The notes below the pieces were generated by a model, which saw only the letters and a list, made by a program, of their open reading frames with translations, was not told the DNA's origin and made no database searches. 64,000 bases of DNA from Allosaccharopolyspora coralli (GTDB lineage Bacteria > Actinomycetota > Actinomycetes > Mycobacteriales > Pseudonocardiaceae): NCBI RefSeq assembly GCF_009664835.1, contig NZ_CP045929.1:2666001-2730000 (forward strand). Reading direction: 5' to 3'. Position 1 is the stretch's first letter, and every line of letters starts with the position of its first letter. A program made the position numbers and the translations under genes. Shown piece by piece: positions 34,562-42,954 of this stretch.

Positions 34562-35188
34562 ATGGCAGTACCGACAGTGGCGATCTGGTCCGTGATCGGG
34601 CTGATTTCCGGCCTGGGACTGGGAAAGCAGCTACATCCGTGGACCCCGCACGTGAGCCTCGTGAAAGCACGGGTGGCGATGGCGTTGGTGTGCGGTGGGG
34701 TGTCAGCGGCGGTGGGCTGGGGGTTCACCGGTGACCCGGCGGTGGTGGCGTGGTGGTGGCTGGCGATCCACAGCGTGGGCTTGTCGGTCGTCGACCTGGT
34801 GAGCCACCGCCTGCCGCGCCCCTGGGTCGTTATGACCGCGCAGGGCGGACTTCTCGTGTTCCTTGTCGTCACCTCGCAGTCGGGGGACGTGGGGCCGTTG
34901 TTGCGGGCGATGGCGGCGTGCATGGCGGTGTTCGCTGTCGGCCTGGTGTGGCACGACTTCGCTGGGAGTGATCTCGGGTTCGGCGACGTGACGGTCTTCG
35001 CCGTGGTCGCGTTCTACTGCGGCTGGCTGGGCTGGCGCGCGGTGGCCATCGGACTCGGCGCCGGAGTGCTGCTGCTGGGCGCGGTCGCCGCAGTCCTGTG
35101 GGCCGTGGGGGTGTGCGACCGCACGTCGCGGATCGCGGCCGGGCCGTGCCTGTTGGCGGGCCCCTGGGTCGCGGTAGCGATGTCGTAG
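34562..35188 (+). CDS. tadV: Prepilin peptidase, A24 family (TadV/CpaA type)
   Basis: 208 residues, about six transmembrane helices. The two catalytic aspartates sit in VDLVSHRLPRPW and in LGFGDVTVF (GxGD-type). It would cleave the leader of the Flp-like pilin and TadE-type pseudopilins encoded downstream. GGAGG is 8 nt before ATG 34562. First gene of the Tad locus. Confidence 0.85.
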   Translation: MAVPTVAIWSVIGLISGLGLGKQLHPWTPHVSLVKARVAMALVCGGVSAAVGWGFTGDPAVVAWWWLAIHSVGLSVVDLVSHRLPRPWVVMTAQGGLLVFLVVTSQSGDVGPLLRAMAACMAVFAVGLVWHDFAGSDLGFGDVTVFAVVAFYCGWLGWRAVAIGLGAGVLLLGAVAAVLWAVGVCDRTSRIAAGPCLLAGPWVAVAMS

Positions 35189-35236
35189 AAGTGCACGACA
35201 CGAACTGATCAAGAACAACGAATAGGAGCGTCCACA

Positions 35237-35752
35237 ATGGTCATCAAGCAGTGTGTGGTGTGGTGCTGCGTGGGGATGAGTCTCGCGGCGTGCTCGGCAC
35301 AGGCCCCACAGGCAGGACCGGGTGTGCCGACCATCGGCGCCCCACCTGCGCAGGGGGGCGAGCAGGAGGCGGTCACCGCCGTCTACACCGAGTTCTGGAA
35401 AGTGTCGTGGATCGGCAAGCGGGAGCCCGACGAACAGTGGGCACATGACGTCCGCGACGTGTCCGGAGACCCCATCGCCGGGCGGGTGATCGAACGGTCC
35501 CGCGCGCAACGCGCTTCCGGGGTCGCCTTGTACGGCACGGTCACCACCCGGGTCACCGATGTCCGTGTCGACGGCGACCGAGCCACGGTGACCGATTGCC
35601 AGGACGCCAGCCACTCCGGGCAGGCTGATGCCGCTACGGGCGAGCCCCGCACGGTCGGGGTAGCCCGCAACCCGGTGCGCGGCACCCTCACCCAGGTCCC
35701 CGGCCAAAGGTGGAAGGTCGTCGACATCACCTACCCAGGCGGTGACTGTTGA
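35237..35752 (+). CDS. Lipoprotein of the Tad locus
   Basis: 171 residues with an N-terminal lipobox (MSLAACSA; Cys19 or so) after a short hydrophobic stretch, then a globular domain (YTEFWKVSWIGKREP ... GQRWKVVDITYPGGDC, gap here). It is anchored outside the membrane. The TGATG overlap joins it to the next exported protein gene. Function unknown. Confidence 0.78.
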   Translation: MVIKQCVVWCCVGMSLAACSAQAPQAGPGVPTIGAPPAQGGEQEAVTAVYTEFWKVSWIGKREPDEQWAHDVRDVSGDPIAGRVIERSRAQRASGVALYGTVTTRVTDVRVDGDRATVTDCQDASHSGQADAATGEPRTVGVARNPVRGTLTQVPGQRWKVVDITYPGGDC

Positions 35753-36687
35753 TGCCGCGGCGAGCAATGAGCGCAGGTGCGGCGGCAGGGCTGATGCTGA
35801 CGATGTTGGCCAGCACCCCGGGCGCGGCGCAGGGCGAGGTGGTGGTGGGCCCGGGTGATCACAGCGGGAACTTCGCACCACCGACCGTGGATCTGGGGGC
35901 GAGCAGTCCCGGCTCCCCGGGCAGCGAGGGCAGTCAACAGTCACCGGCGGAGTCCGGTTCGAGCCCGCAGACCGGGTCGGAGACAGGTGGCGGTGGGGAG
36001 GATCTTCCGGTGCCGTTGTTGAGTGCGGATTTCGGGGCGAACCCCCACGGGCCACCCGTCCCGATTAACGACAATCTGTCCTATCTGTGCATATTCCCGC
36101 AGAATCGGCACTTGTGCCGCCCCGTGGCCGCGCCGCCGCCAGGACCGGGTGGTGCGCCGGAGCCGGTGTTGCTGCCGAGCCCGGAGTTGTTGGCTCGGCA
36201 GGCGGCGGAGCAGTTGGTGTTGCCGTTGCCGGTGCCACGGCATTCGCCGGATCTGCGGCTGGCGGACGGCCGGGCGGCGACGGTGGTGGGTGAGCACACC
36301 TGGTTTTGGACCGACCCCGACACCTGGCGGGTCCAGCGGGAGCGGGTGCAGGCCGGGCCGGTGTGGGCCGAGGTCACCGCACGCCCGACCCGACTGCGCA
36401 TGAACCCCGGCAACGGTGCCACGCCGGTGTCGTGTGCGGGCCCGGGCACACCGTATGAGCGGTCGTTCGGGTTGCACGCACCGTCGCCGGATTGCTCGCT
36501 GGTCTACGAGTCCTCGTCGGCCGGTCAGCCCGGCGAGCAGGTGACGGCCAGGTGGTCGATCACGTGGGAGATCACCTGGCGCGGCAACACCGGCACCGCA
36601 CCCGTCGGCGGAGTCCTGCCGCCGATGACCTCCACCGCCGAAGCCCGCTTGGCCGTGGCCGAAGCACAAGCACTACGCACCGAATAG
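35752..36687 (+). CDS. Exported protein of the Tad locus
   Basis: 311 residues with a signal peptide (AGAAAGLMLTMLASTPGAAQ), a Ser/Gly/Pro-rich linker to about 85, and a folded C-terminal domain. Cysteines in YLCIFPQNRHLC, and in PVSCAGPG and SPDCSLV, could form disulfides. No family recognised. It is fixed between the lipoprotein and the SAF gene, and so probably part of the pilus or its surface anchor. Confidence 0.72.
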   Translation: MPRRAMSAGAAAGLMLTMLASTPGAAQGEVVVGPGDHSGNFAPPTVDLGASSPGSPGSEGSQQSPAESGSSPQTGSETGGGGEDLPVPLLSADFGANPHGPPVPINDNLSYLCIFPQNRHLCRPVAAPPPGPGGAPEPVLLPSPELLARQAAEQLVLPLPVPRHSPDLRLADGRAATVVGEHTWFWTDPDTWRVQRERVQAGPVWAEVTARPTRLRMNPGNGATPVSCAGPGTPYERSFGLHAPSPDCSLVYESSSAGQPGEQVTARWSITWEITWRGNTGTAPVGGVLPPMTSTAEARLAVAEAQALRTE

Positions 36688-36753
36688 CACCATTCGAATA
36701 GCGGATCTTCCGCACTGTTTTTCTTTTCTTGTCTTTGTTTCTGGGAGAGAACT

Positions 36754-37443
36754 ATGTCTATGACCGACATGCGCGCCCCGAATACCTCCAGCGCGCAAAC
36801 CAATTCCGCCCCGCAGTCCGTGCGGCGCGAGAGTCCTCGGGTGCCGCGTCGGGGCCGCACCTGGCTGCTGGTGTCCGCCGTGGTGCTCGTGTGCGCGGCG
36901 GTGGCCGGTAACGCGTGGCTGTTCACCGCCGCCCACGCCGACGAGCCGATGCTGCGCCTGGCCCGCGACGTCGGCTGGGGACAGCGCATCGGCCCTAGTG
37001 ATGTGACCACAGTGGACCTTCCCGCCTCGGCGCGGGAGTTCGCGATACCGGAGTCCGCGCGCGCCACGGTGTACGGGCAGGTCGCCGCCCGCCCGCTGCA
37101 AGCGGGCGCGTTGCTTGGGGATGCGGATGTCAGCGCACAAACCGTGCCCGGACCGGGTGAGCAGGTGGTCGGGATCCGCCTGGAACCGGGACGGATCCCC
37201 GCCCGCGGCCTACACCCGAACGATCTCGTCGCCGTCGTCCCCGTCACCGAACAGTCCAGTGTGGACACCGGGGGTGCGGTGTCGGGTGGTGGGGAGTTTC
37301 GGGCGCGGGTGGTGCAGTCCTCACCGCCGGATGCCGACGGCGCCGTGACTGTCGATGTCCTCATCGAGTCGTCCGTGCAGACCAAGGCCAGCGCCGCTGC
37401 TGCGGGTGGGGCGTTGGTGATCGTGCTCGGACCCCAACAGTGA
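36754..37443 (+). CDS. SAF-domain protein (RcpC/CpaB-like)
   Basis: 229 residues: cytoplasmic tail, one transmembrane helix (about 36-57), and an external SAF domain (DVGWGQRIGPSDVTTVDLP, then PLQAGALLGDADV). CpaB/RcpC proteins support Flp pilus assembly at the cell surface. GGGAGAG is 5 nt before ATG 36754. In a monoderm no secretin partner is needed. Confidence 0.82.
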   Translation: MSMTDMRAPNTSSAQTNSAPQSVRRESPRVPRRGRTWLLVSAVVLVCAAVAGNAWLFTAAHADEPMLRLARDVGWGQRIGPSDVTTVDLPASAREFAIPESARATVYGQVAARPLQAGALLGDADVSAQTVPGPGEQVVGIRLEPGRIPARGLHPNDLVAVVPVTEQSSVDTGGAVSGGGEFRARVVQSSPPDADGAVTVDVLIESSVQTKASAAAAGGALVIVLGPQQ

Positions 37444-37474
37444 ACAACCCCGTTGCGACACATGGAGGTGTGTG

Positions 37475-38320
37475 ATGGCTGTGATCAGTTTCCTGTCGGC
37501 GAAGTGCGCGCCGGGCGTGACCACGACGGTCGCGGCGTTGGCTGCGCTGTGGCCGGGCCCGGTGTTGGTCATCGATGCCGACCCTGACGGTGGCGACCTG
37601 CTGTCGGGATGGGCGGGGCCGTGGTTGGTGGACGGCCACATGGGGGCGGACAAGAGCGTGGTCAGTTTCGCCAGCTCGACCCGGCACATGACCGCGATTC
37701 CCGCCGAAGGACTCGCCGACCACGTCCAGTTGGTCCTGTCCAGTCCGCATGTGCGGCTGCTCAGCGGTGTCACGTCCCGGGCACAAGCGCAGGCCATCGG
37801 TGTGGAGGGCTGGCGACGGTTGGCGTCGGCGGCGGTGGAGCTGTCGACGTCCGGGGAGCCGGATGTGCTCGTCGACGCCGGACGGTGGGGCGCACAGACC
37901 CCGTGGCCGTTGCTCTCGGACGCGGACCTGGTCCTGGTCGGCGTGCGGCCGACTCTGCGGCACGTCACCGCCACGCTCCCGTTGGTGGACGCGTTGCGGG
38001 AGAGCGTGGCTGCCGAGCGTATCGGCGCGGCGGTGTCGGTCACGACGAGCCGGGAGGCCGACAACGTCGCCGAAGCCCTCGGTATCCCGGTAGGGGTGGA
38101 ACTGCCCGACGATCCCGCCGGGGCTCGGATGTTCAGCGACGGCAGCGCCACGCACCCAGTCGCGAATCGACGGTCGCCGCTGGTGCGTACCGCAAGCACG
38201 GCCGCTCGCCGACTGCACCACCGCGTCAACCCCCACTCATCGACACGTCCCGAACCACACAGCGATGCCACCCAGGCGGCACGTCGCGCCCTGGTGGCCA
38301 CCAGCACAGGAGGCCAGTGA
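37475..38320 (+). CDS. tadZ: TadZ/CpaE-like MinD-family protein
   Basis: 281 residues. The MinD/ParA fold is clear (SFLSAKCAPGVTTTVAALA; VLVIDADPDGGDLLSGW), but the deviant Walker A reads AKCAPGVTTT with no usual second lysine of GKGG-x-GKT. TadZ proteins place the pilus machine in the cell. ATG 37475 follows GGAGG by 9 nt. The stop overlaps the tadA start (TGATG). Confidence 0.82.
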   Translation: MAVISFLSAKCAPGVTTTVAALAALWPGPVLVIDADPDGGDLLSGWAGPWLVDGHMGADKSVVSFASSTRHMTAIPAEGLADHVQLVLSSPHVRLLSGVTSRAQAQAIGVEGWRRLASAAVELSTSGEPDVLVDAGRWGAQTPWPLLSDADLVLVGVRPTLRHVTATLPLVDALRESVAAERIGAAVSVTTSREADNVAEALGIPVGVELPDDPAGARMFSDGSATHPVANRRSPLVRTASTAARRLHHRVNPHSSTRPEPHSDATQAARRALVATSTGGQ

Positions 38321-39684
38321 TGCTCCCTCACCCCGACGAATACCGAAACACCGAGGCGACGGCGGAGATGCGGGCGGTGCAAACGCTGCGGCAAGCCGTG
38401 GCCGCGCGACTCGGCGGCACCGACCCCGACCCGCAGGAACTCGACCGCCTCGTCGAGGAAGAAATCTCTGCGTGGACCCGGCAACGCGTCGCTGCGGGGC
38501 TCGCTCCGGTTCCGGTCGCCGACGAGCAGCGGCTGGCCGCTGCGGTCATCGCGGCCCTGTCCGGGCTGGGCGGGTTGCAGCCGCTGCTGGACCGAGACGA
38601 CGTCGAGAACATCCACATCCACGGCCACGACCGCGTGTTCCTCGAACTCGCCGACGGCACCGTGCAGGAGCGGCACTCCCCGGTCGCGGCCTCCGACACC
38701 GAACTGGAGGAGATGCTGACCACCATGTTCGCCCGCCTCGGGCAAACCAGCCGCGAGTTCTCCCCAGCCCAACCGATCGGCACCCTCCGTTTGCCCGCGG
38801 GAGGCCCGCTCGGGGCCCGACTGGCCGCCGTCCGCGAGGTCACCGACCGGCCCAGGGTCGCGATCCGACGACACCGGCTGCACCACGCCACCCTCGACGA
38901 TCTCCGCGCCAACGGCACCCTCGACGACCCGGTCCACCAGTTTCTGACCGCTGCGGTAGCCGCCGGGGCCAACCTGCTGGTGACCGGCGGGCCGTTCGCG
39001 GGCAAGACCACTCTGCTGCGCGCTCTGTGCCACCAGATCCCGCGGCTGGAGCACGTGATCACGGTCGAGGACGACCTCGAACTCGGGGTGCATCTGGACA
39101 CCGGGAGGCATCCGTTGGTGACCGCGATGGAAGCCCGTGAAGCCAACGCCGAAGGCGCCGGGCAACTCACCCTCGACACCCTGTTGAAACAAGCCTTGCG
39201 ACACTCGCCGTCGCGGGTGGTGGTCGGCGAGGTCCGGGCTGGGGAAATCACCGCGATGCTGCGTGCCCTTGGCAACGGCGCGACCGGCGGCATGGGCACG
39301 CTGCACGCGCTGTCGGCGCACGCGGTGCCCGACCGTATCGCCGCGCTCGGGCAACTCGCCGACCCGCCGCTGCCGATCGAGGCCGCGCACCGCTGGACAG
39401 CCTCCGCACTCGACTTCATCGTGCACTGCACCCGACGCGACACCCGCGACAGTCGGGAGCGGTTCGTCAGCGAGATCGTCGAAGTCGGCGCCCTCGGCGA
39501 CGCCGCCACCCCCGACCTCACCACCCTGTTCGCACCCGATCCCGACAGCGGGCGAGCCAGGCCCGCGTGCCCACCCAGCCCACCGTTGCGGGCCCGGCTC
39601 CAGGAGCACGGACTCGATCCCACCCTGTTCCATCCCGACCAGCGGCTCCCGTTCGGCAACGGTGGAGGTGGGCCGACATGGTGA
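38320..39684 (+). CDS. tadA: Tad secretion ATPase
   Basis: 454 residues of the CpaF/VirB11 family. Walker A GGPFAGKTT (Lys229), Asp box VEDDLEL, Walker B VVVGEVR (Glu304), and a His box near GGMGTLHALSAHA. It powers pilus assembly on the cytosolic face. It starts at ATG 38320, overlapping tadZ; the frame is open upstream but antisense-like. An intact motif set suggests activity. Confidence 0.93.
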   Translation: MLPHPDEYRNTEATAEMRAVQTLRQAVAARLGGTDPDPQELDRLVEEEISAWTRQRVAAGLAPVPVADEQRLAAAVIAALSGLGGLQPLLDRDDVENIHIHGHDRVFLELADGTVQERHSPVAASDTELEEMLTTMFARLGQTSREFSPAQPIGTLRLPAGGPLGARLAAVREVTDRPRVAIRRHRLHHATLDDLRANGTLDDPVHQFLTAAVAAGANLLVTGGPFAGKTTLLRALCHQIPRLEHVITVEDDLELGVHLDTGRHPLVTAMEAREANAEGAGQLTLDTLLKQALRHSPSRVVVGEVRAGEITAMLRALGNGATGGMGTLHALSAHAVPDRIAALGQLADPPLPIEAAHRWTASALDFIVHCTRRDTRDSRERFVSEIVEVGALGDAATPDLTTLFAPDPDSGRARPACPPSPPLRARLQEHGLDPTLFHPDQRLPFGNGGGGPTW

Positions 39685-40529
39685 CCACCGTGCTGGCCGG
39701 AGGATGCGGAGCACTCGCCGCCATCGGAGTGCTCCTGGCGCTGGCCGCCCACACCACCAGCCGTGAACGTCCCACGCGGCACCGCCGCCGCACCCAGGTC
39801 GTCCTCAGTGGACGGTGGCGGACCGTCGCGCTGGCGCTCGCTGCCGCGTGCGCCGCGTGGTGGGCCACCGGGTGGCCGGTCGCCGGGGTGGCTGCTACGG
39901 CTGGGGTGGTGTGGCTTCCGGTGTTGCTGGCGCCGTCGGCTCCTCGGGAGTCGATCGCGCTGGGTGAGGCGCTGACGTCGTGGACCCGCAGGGTGGCCGA
40001 TCTGCTGGCCTCCGGCGCCGGGGGCCTCGACCACGCCCTGGCCCGGTCGGCGGCCACCGCCCCTGAACCGCTGACCGAACCGGTGCGCCGCCTCGCGGAA
40101 ACCAGCCGTGCTGTCGGTGCGCACCGGGCGTTGACCGAGTTCGCCGACGACCTCGCCGACCCCTGGGTCGATGAACTCGTGCTCGCGTTGCTGTTGCGGT
40201 TGCGCACCGGCGGACGTGGGTTGGCCGATCTCCTGCACGCCCACGCCACCTCGCTGTCGGCGGCAGTGGCCGCGCGCCGGGAGGTCGAGGCCGACCGCGC
40301 GAAACCCCGCACCACCGTGCGCTGCCTGGTCGGCCTCACCCTCGCCATGATCACCGGACTCATGCTGTTCGCCCACGACTTCCTCACCCCCTTCAACAGC
40401 CCCTCTGGCCAAGTGGCGCTCGCCGGAATCTTCGCGCTCATGGCGGCTTCCCTGAGGTGGATGCACCGCCTGGCCTCCACTACCCCGGCCTGCCGCTACC
40501 TCGGACGCCCCAGCGAAGGGAGCACCTGA
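39678..40529 (+). CDS. tadB: Tad inner-membrane platform protein TadB
   Basis: 283 residues of the T2SSF fold: two N-terminal helices, a cytoplasmic domain (SWTRRVADLLASGAGGLDHA; LLLRLRTGGRGLADLLHAHA) and two C-terminal helices. ATG 39678 overlaps tadA by 7 nt, with GGAGG upstream. The stop overlaps the tadC start. Confidence 0.88.
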   Translation: MVTTVLAGGCGALAAIGVLLALAAHTTSRERPTRHRRRTQVVLSGRWRTVALALAAACAAWWATGWPVAGVAATAGVVWLPVLLAPSAPRESIALGEALTSWTRRVADLLASGAGGLDHALARSAATAPEPLTEPVRRLAETSRAVGAHRALTEFADDLADPWVDELVLALLLRLRTGGRGLADLLHAHATSLSAAVAARREVEADRAKPRTTVRCLVGLTLAMITGLMLFAHDFLTPFNSPSGQVALAGIFALMAASLRWMHRLASTTPACRYLGRPSEGST

Positions 40530-41416
40530 TGCTGCTGCTGTCCCTGGCCCTCGGGCTCCTGTTCGGTCTCGGCCTCGTGCTCGCTGTGCGGGCCGTCGCG
40601 GGCCCCGCGCCGATGGATCTGGCCGCCGCCTGCGCCCAACTCCACCAACCCCACACCGGTACCGGTTCGCGGTGGGGGTGGCGCGCCCGCACCGACCGCG
40701 CCCTCCACCACCTCACTCGGCGCGCCGAGCACACCGCGCACCCCTGGCTCGGCGTCCCGACCAGTGATCTCGACCTACTCGACCGCACACCCTCGAACTA
40801 CGTGCTGCACCGTCTCCGCAGCACCGCCACGTCCACCGGTATCGCCCTAGTAGGCGGAGTGATCCTCGGCGCGCTCGGCATCCCCGGCGTCCTGGTGCTC
40901 CTACTGGTGGTCGGCGCTGCGGTGTTGGGGGCGATGCTGCCCGCCTGGCAGGTCCGCGACCAGGCCCGTGTGCGTCGACAGGACGCGCGGCGGGGGCTGG
41001 CGGTGTATCTCGACCTCGTGGCCCAAGAACGCGCCACCGGTCGCGCACCCAGCCAAGCCCTCCGCGAAGCCGCCGACACCGGCCACCACTGGCTGTTCAC
41101 CCGCCTCCGCTACGCCCTCGCGCACGCCGACCGCATCGGCCAACCACCCTGGGACGCCGTCCGCGACCTCGGGGCCCGGCTGCGGATCACCGATCTGACC
41201 GACCTTGCCGACCTGGCGGCCACCGCCGCTGACGGGGCGGCGATCTACACCAGCCTGCGCGCCAAAGCCACCAGCCTGCGCCACAGCACGCTCTCCGACG
41301 ACAAGGCCGAAGCCAACGCCCGCAGCGAACGCCTCACCCTCCCCGTCACCGTCTTGCTCGTCGGGTTCCTGCTGCTCGTGCTCTACCCGACAGCGCTACG
41401 TCTGCTGACTGCGTGA
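40529..41416 (+). CDS. tadC: Tad inner-membrane platform protein TadC
   Basis: 295 residues, T2SSF-like: helices near 4-24 and 110-155, a cytoplasmic four-helix part (AVYLDLVAQERATGRAPSQA; LADLAATAADGAAIYTSLRA) and a C-terminal helix. It pairs with TadB to form the assembly platform. ATG 40529 overlaps the tadB stop (TGATG). Confidence 0.86.
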   Translation: MLLLSLALGLLFGLGLVLAVRAVAGPAPMDLAAACAQLHQPHTGTGSRWGWRARTDRALHHLTRRAEHTAHPWLGVPTSDLDLLDRTPSNYVLHRLRSTATSTGIALVGGVILGALGIPGVLVLLLVVGAAVLGAMLPAWQVRDQARVRRQDARRGLAVYLDLVAQERATGRAPSQALREAADTGHHWLFTRLRYALAHADRIGQPPWDAVRDLGARLRITDLTDLADLAATAADGAAIYTSLRAKATSLRHSTLSDDKAEANARSERLTLPVTVLLVGFLLLVLYPTALRLLTA

Positions 41417-41472
41417 CCGATTGTCCCTGCACCACAACCGAAACCACACCCAGTTGGAAGGTCGTGATCGTC

Positions 41473-41703
41473 ATGTTCCGCAACCCCGTCCCCGCCGTCC
41501 GCGCTGTGCTGCTGGTGCTCGCGGCGTGGATCGTTCTCGCCCCGCGCGCATTGGCCGACTGGGCACAACGCGTCGCCGCCGATGACGAGGGCTCGGAGAC
41601 CACGGAGAAAGCGGTGCTCACCGCTATCGGCCTGGCCGTGGCGGTCGGGCTCGGTGCCGCGATCACCGGCGTGGTCAACAAATACCAAGGACAAATCCAC
41701 TGA
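41473..41703 (+). CDS. Small Flp-pilin-like membrane protein
   Basis: 76 residues. After a short hydrophobic stretch (AVLLVLAAWIVLAPRALA) comes EGSETTEKAVLTAIGLAVAVGL, a Gly-x4-Glu followed by a hydrophobic helix, as in type IV pilins processed by A24 peptidases. ATG 41473 follows GGAAGG by 11 nt; an earlier GTG at 41413 overlaps the tadC stop. It is the best candidate for the major pilin. Confidence 0.68.
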   Translation: MFRNPVPAVRAVLLVLAAWIVLAPRALADWAQRVAADDEGSETTEKAVLTAIGLAVAVGLGAAITGVVNKYQGQIH

Positions 41704-41719
41704 CATCCAGGAAAACACC

Positions 41720-42109
41720 ATGCCCACGACGCAGAAGCGGAACGCCGATCGTGGTTCGTCCACTGTGGAACTCGCGATCCTCGCCCCACTACTCCTGATG
41801 CTCGTGCTGACCGTGCTGCAAGCCGGGTTGTGGTGGCACACCCGCACCGTGTGCCTGCACGCCGCCGAACGCGGCCTCACCACAGCGCGCACCCTGCACG
41901 GCACCAGCGGTTCCGCGCACGCCGCCGCGCACTCCTTCGCCGCCCGCCACGCCGACGCCCCGAGCGTCGACGTTCAGCGCGACGACGAGCGCGCCACCGT
42001 CCGGGTGACCGCGACAGCACCGCTGGTGCTGCCCATCCCCGGGCTGCCCACCCGCGTCACCCACCACGCCAGCGGCAGCGTCGAGACCTTCACAACACCG
42101 GAGAACTAG
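41720..42109 (+). CDS. tadE: TadE-like pseudopilin
   Basis: 129 residues with the TadE signature near the N-terminus: DRGSSTVELAILAPLLLMLV, Gly and Glu at the processing site, then a helix. The rest is an extracellular domain. ATG 41720 follows AGGA. It is probably cleaved by the prepilin peptidase at 34562. Confidence 0.82.
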   Translation: MPTTQKRNADRGSSTVELAILAPLLLMLVLTVLQAGLWWHTRTVCLHAAERGLTTARTLHGTSGSAHAAAHSFAARHADAPSVDVQRDDERATVRVTATAPLVLPIPGLPTRVTHHASGSVETFTTPEN

Positions 42110-42112
42110 GCC

Positions 42113-42547
42113 ATGACCACCCGAACCGCACGCGAGGACACCGGCGCGACCAGCATCGAACTCGCCGTGCTCACCCCCGTTGTGCTGCTGGTGCTCGCGC
42201 TGGTGATCGCCGGGGCGCGGATCGTCACCGCCCACGCCGCGCTCGACCACGCCGTCACCGCCGCCGCCCGCTCCGCCTCCCTGGCCCGCAGCCCCACCAC
42301 CGCCGTCTCCACAGCCCGCGACACCGCCCTCCACGGGCTCGCCGACCAGGCGTTGCACTGCCATGGCCACACCACACAGGTCGACACCAGCGGGTTCGGC
42401 ACCCGCGCGGGCACTACTGGCCGCGTGACCGTGACCCTGGACTGCCCCGTCCCCCTCGGCGATCTCCTACTCCCCGGAATTCCCGGTGTTATCGAGCTGT
42501 CCACGTCGTTCACCAGCACGGTTGATCCGTTTCGGGGGCGCACATGA
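42113..42547 (+). CDS. TadE/TadF-like pseudopilin
   Basis: 144 residues; DTGATSIELAVLTPVVLLVL repeats the TadE-type Gly-x3-Glu plus helix. Cysteines in LHCHGH and LDCPVPL may form a disulfide. It starts 3 nt after tadE and overlaps the following gene. Confidence 0.8.
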   Translation: MTTRTAREDTGATSIELAVLTPVVLLVLALVIAGARIVTAHAALDHAVTAAARSASLARSPTTAVSTARDTALHGLADQALHCHGHTTQVDTSGFGTRAGTTGRVTVTLDCPVPLGDLLLPGIPGVIELSTSFTSTVDPFRGRT

Positions 42548-42954
42548 CACGCCACCCGCACCGCGACACCGGCTCGGTCAGCGTGCTGCTCGCCGTCCTC
42601 GTGCCGTGCCTGTTGTTGGTGTTCGCGCTCGTGGTCGACGGCACCGACCGGCTGCGTGCCCAAGCGCGGGCCGATGCTGTGGCCACCGAAACGGCCCGCG
42701 CCGCCCTGGCCGCCGTCGACACTCGCGGCCCAACCGTCACCCTCGACCGCAGCACCGCCACCACGGCAGCACGGCGCTCTCTGGCTGCGGCCGGGCACAC
42801 CGGCACCGTCGGCCTCGACGGCTCCACGGTGCGGGTCACCGTGACCCATCAGTCTCCGGCGGCGATCGGGCTGCTGTGGTCGACCCATCACGTCACCGGC
42901 CAGGCCACCGCCGACCTCACCGTGGCCACCAGTACACCCAGGACCCAGCGATGA
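42544..42954 (+). CDS. TadG-like pseudopilin
   Basis: 136 residues; DTGSVSVLLAVLVPCLLLVF is the N-terminal membrane segment, followed by DGTDRLRAQARADAVATETA, the helical start of TadG/RcpC-type proteins. The Glu of the TadE site is replaced here by Val, so processing may differ. It overlaps its neighbours by 4 nt on each side (ATGA). Confidence 0.75.
   Translation: MTRHPHRDTGSVSVLLAVLVPCLLLVFALVVDGTDRLRAQARADAVATETARAALAAVDTRGPTVTLDRSTATTAARRSLAAAGHTGTVGLDGSTVRVTVTHQSPAAIGLLWSTHHVTGQATADLTVATSTPRTQR

Noticed and set aside
37321-40466. Long minus-strand frames across the Tad ATPase genes
   Set aside because: Antisense to tadZ, tadA and tadB, which have Walker motifs and overlapping starts.
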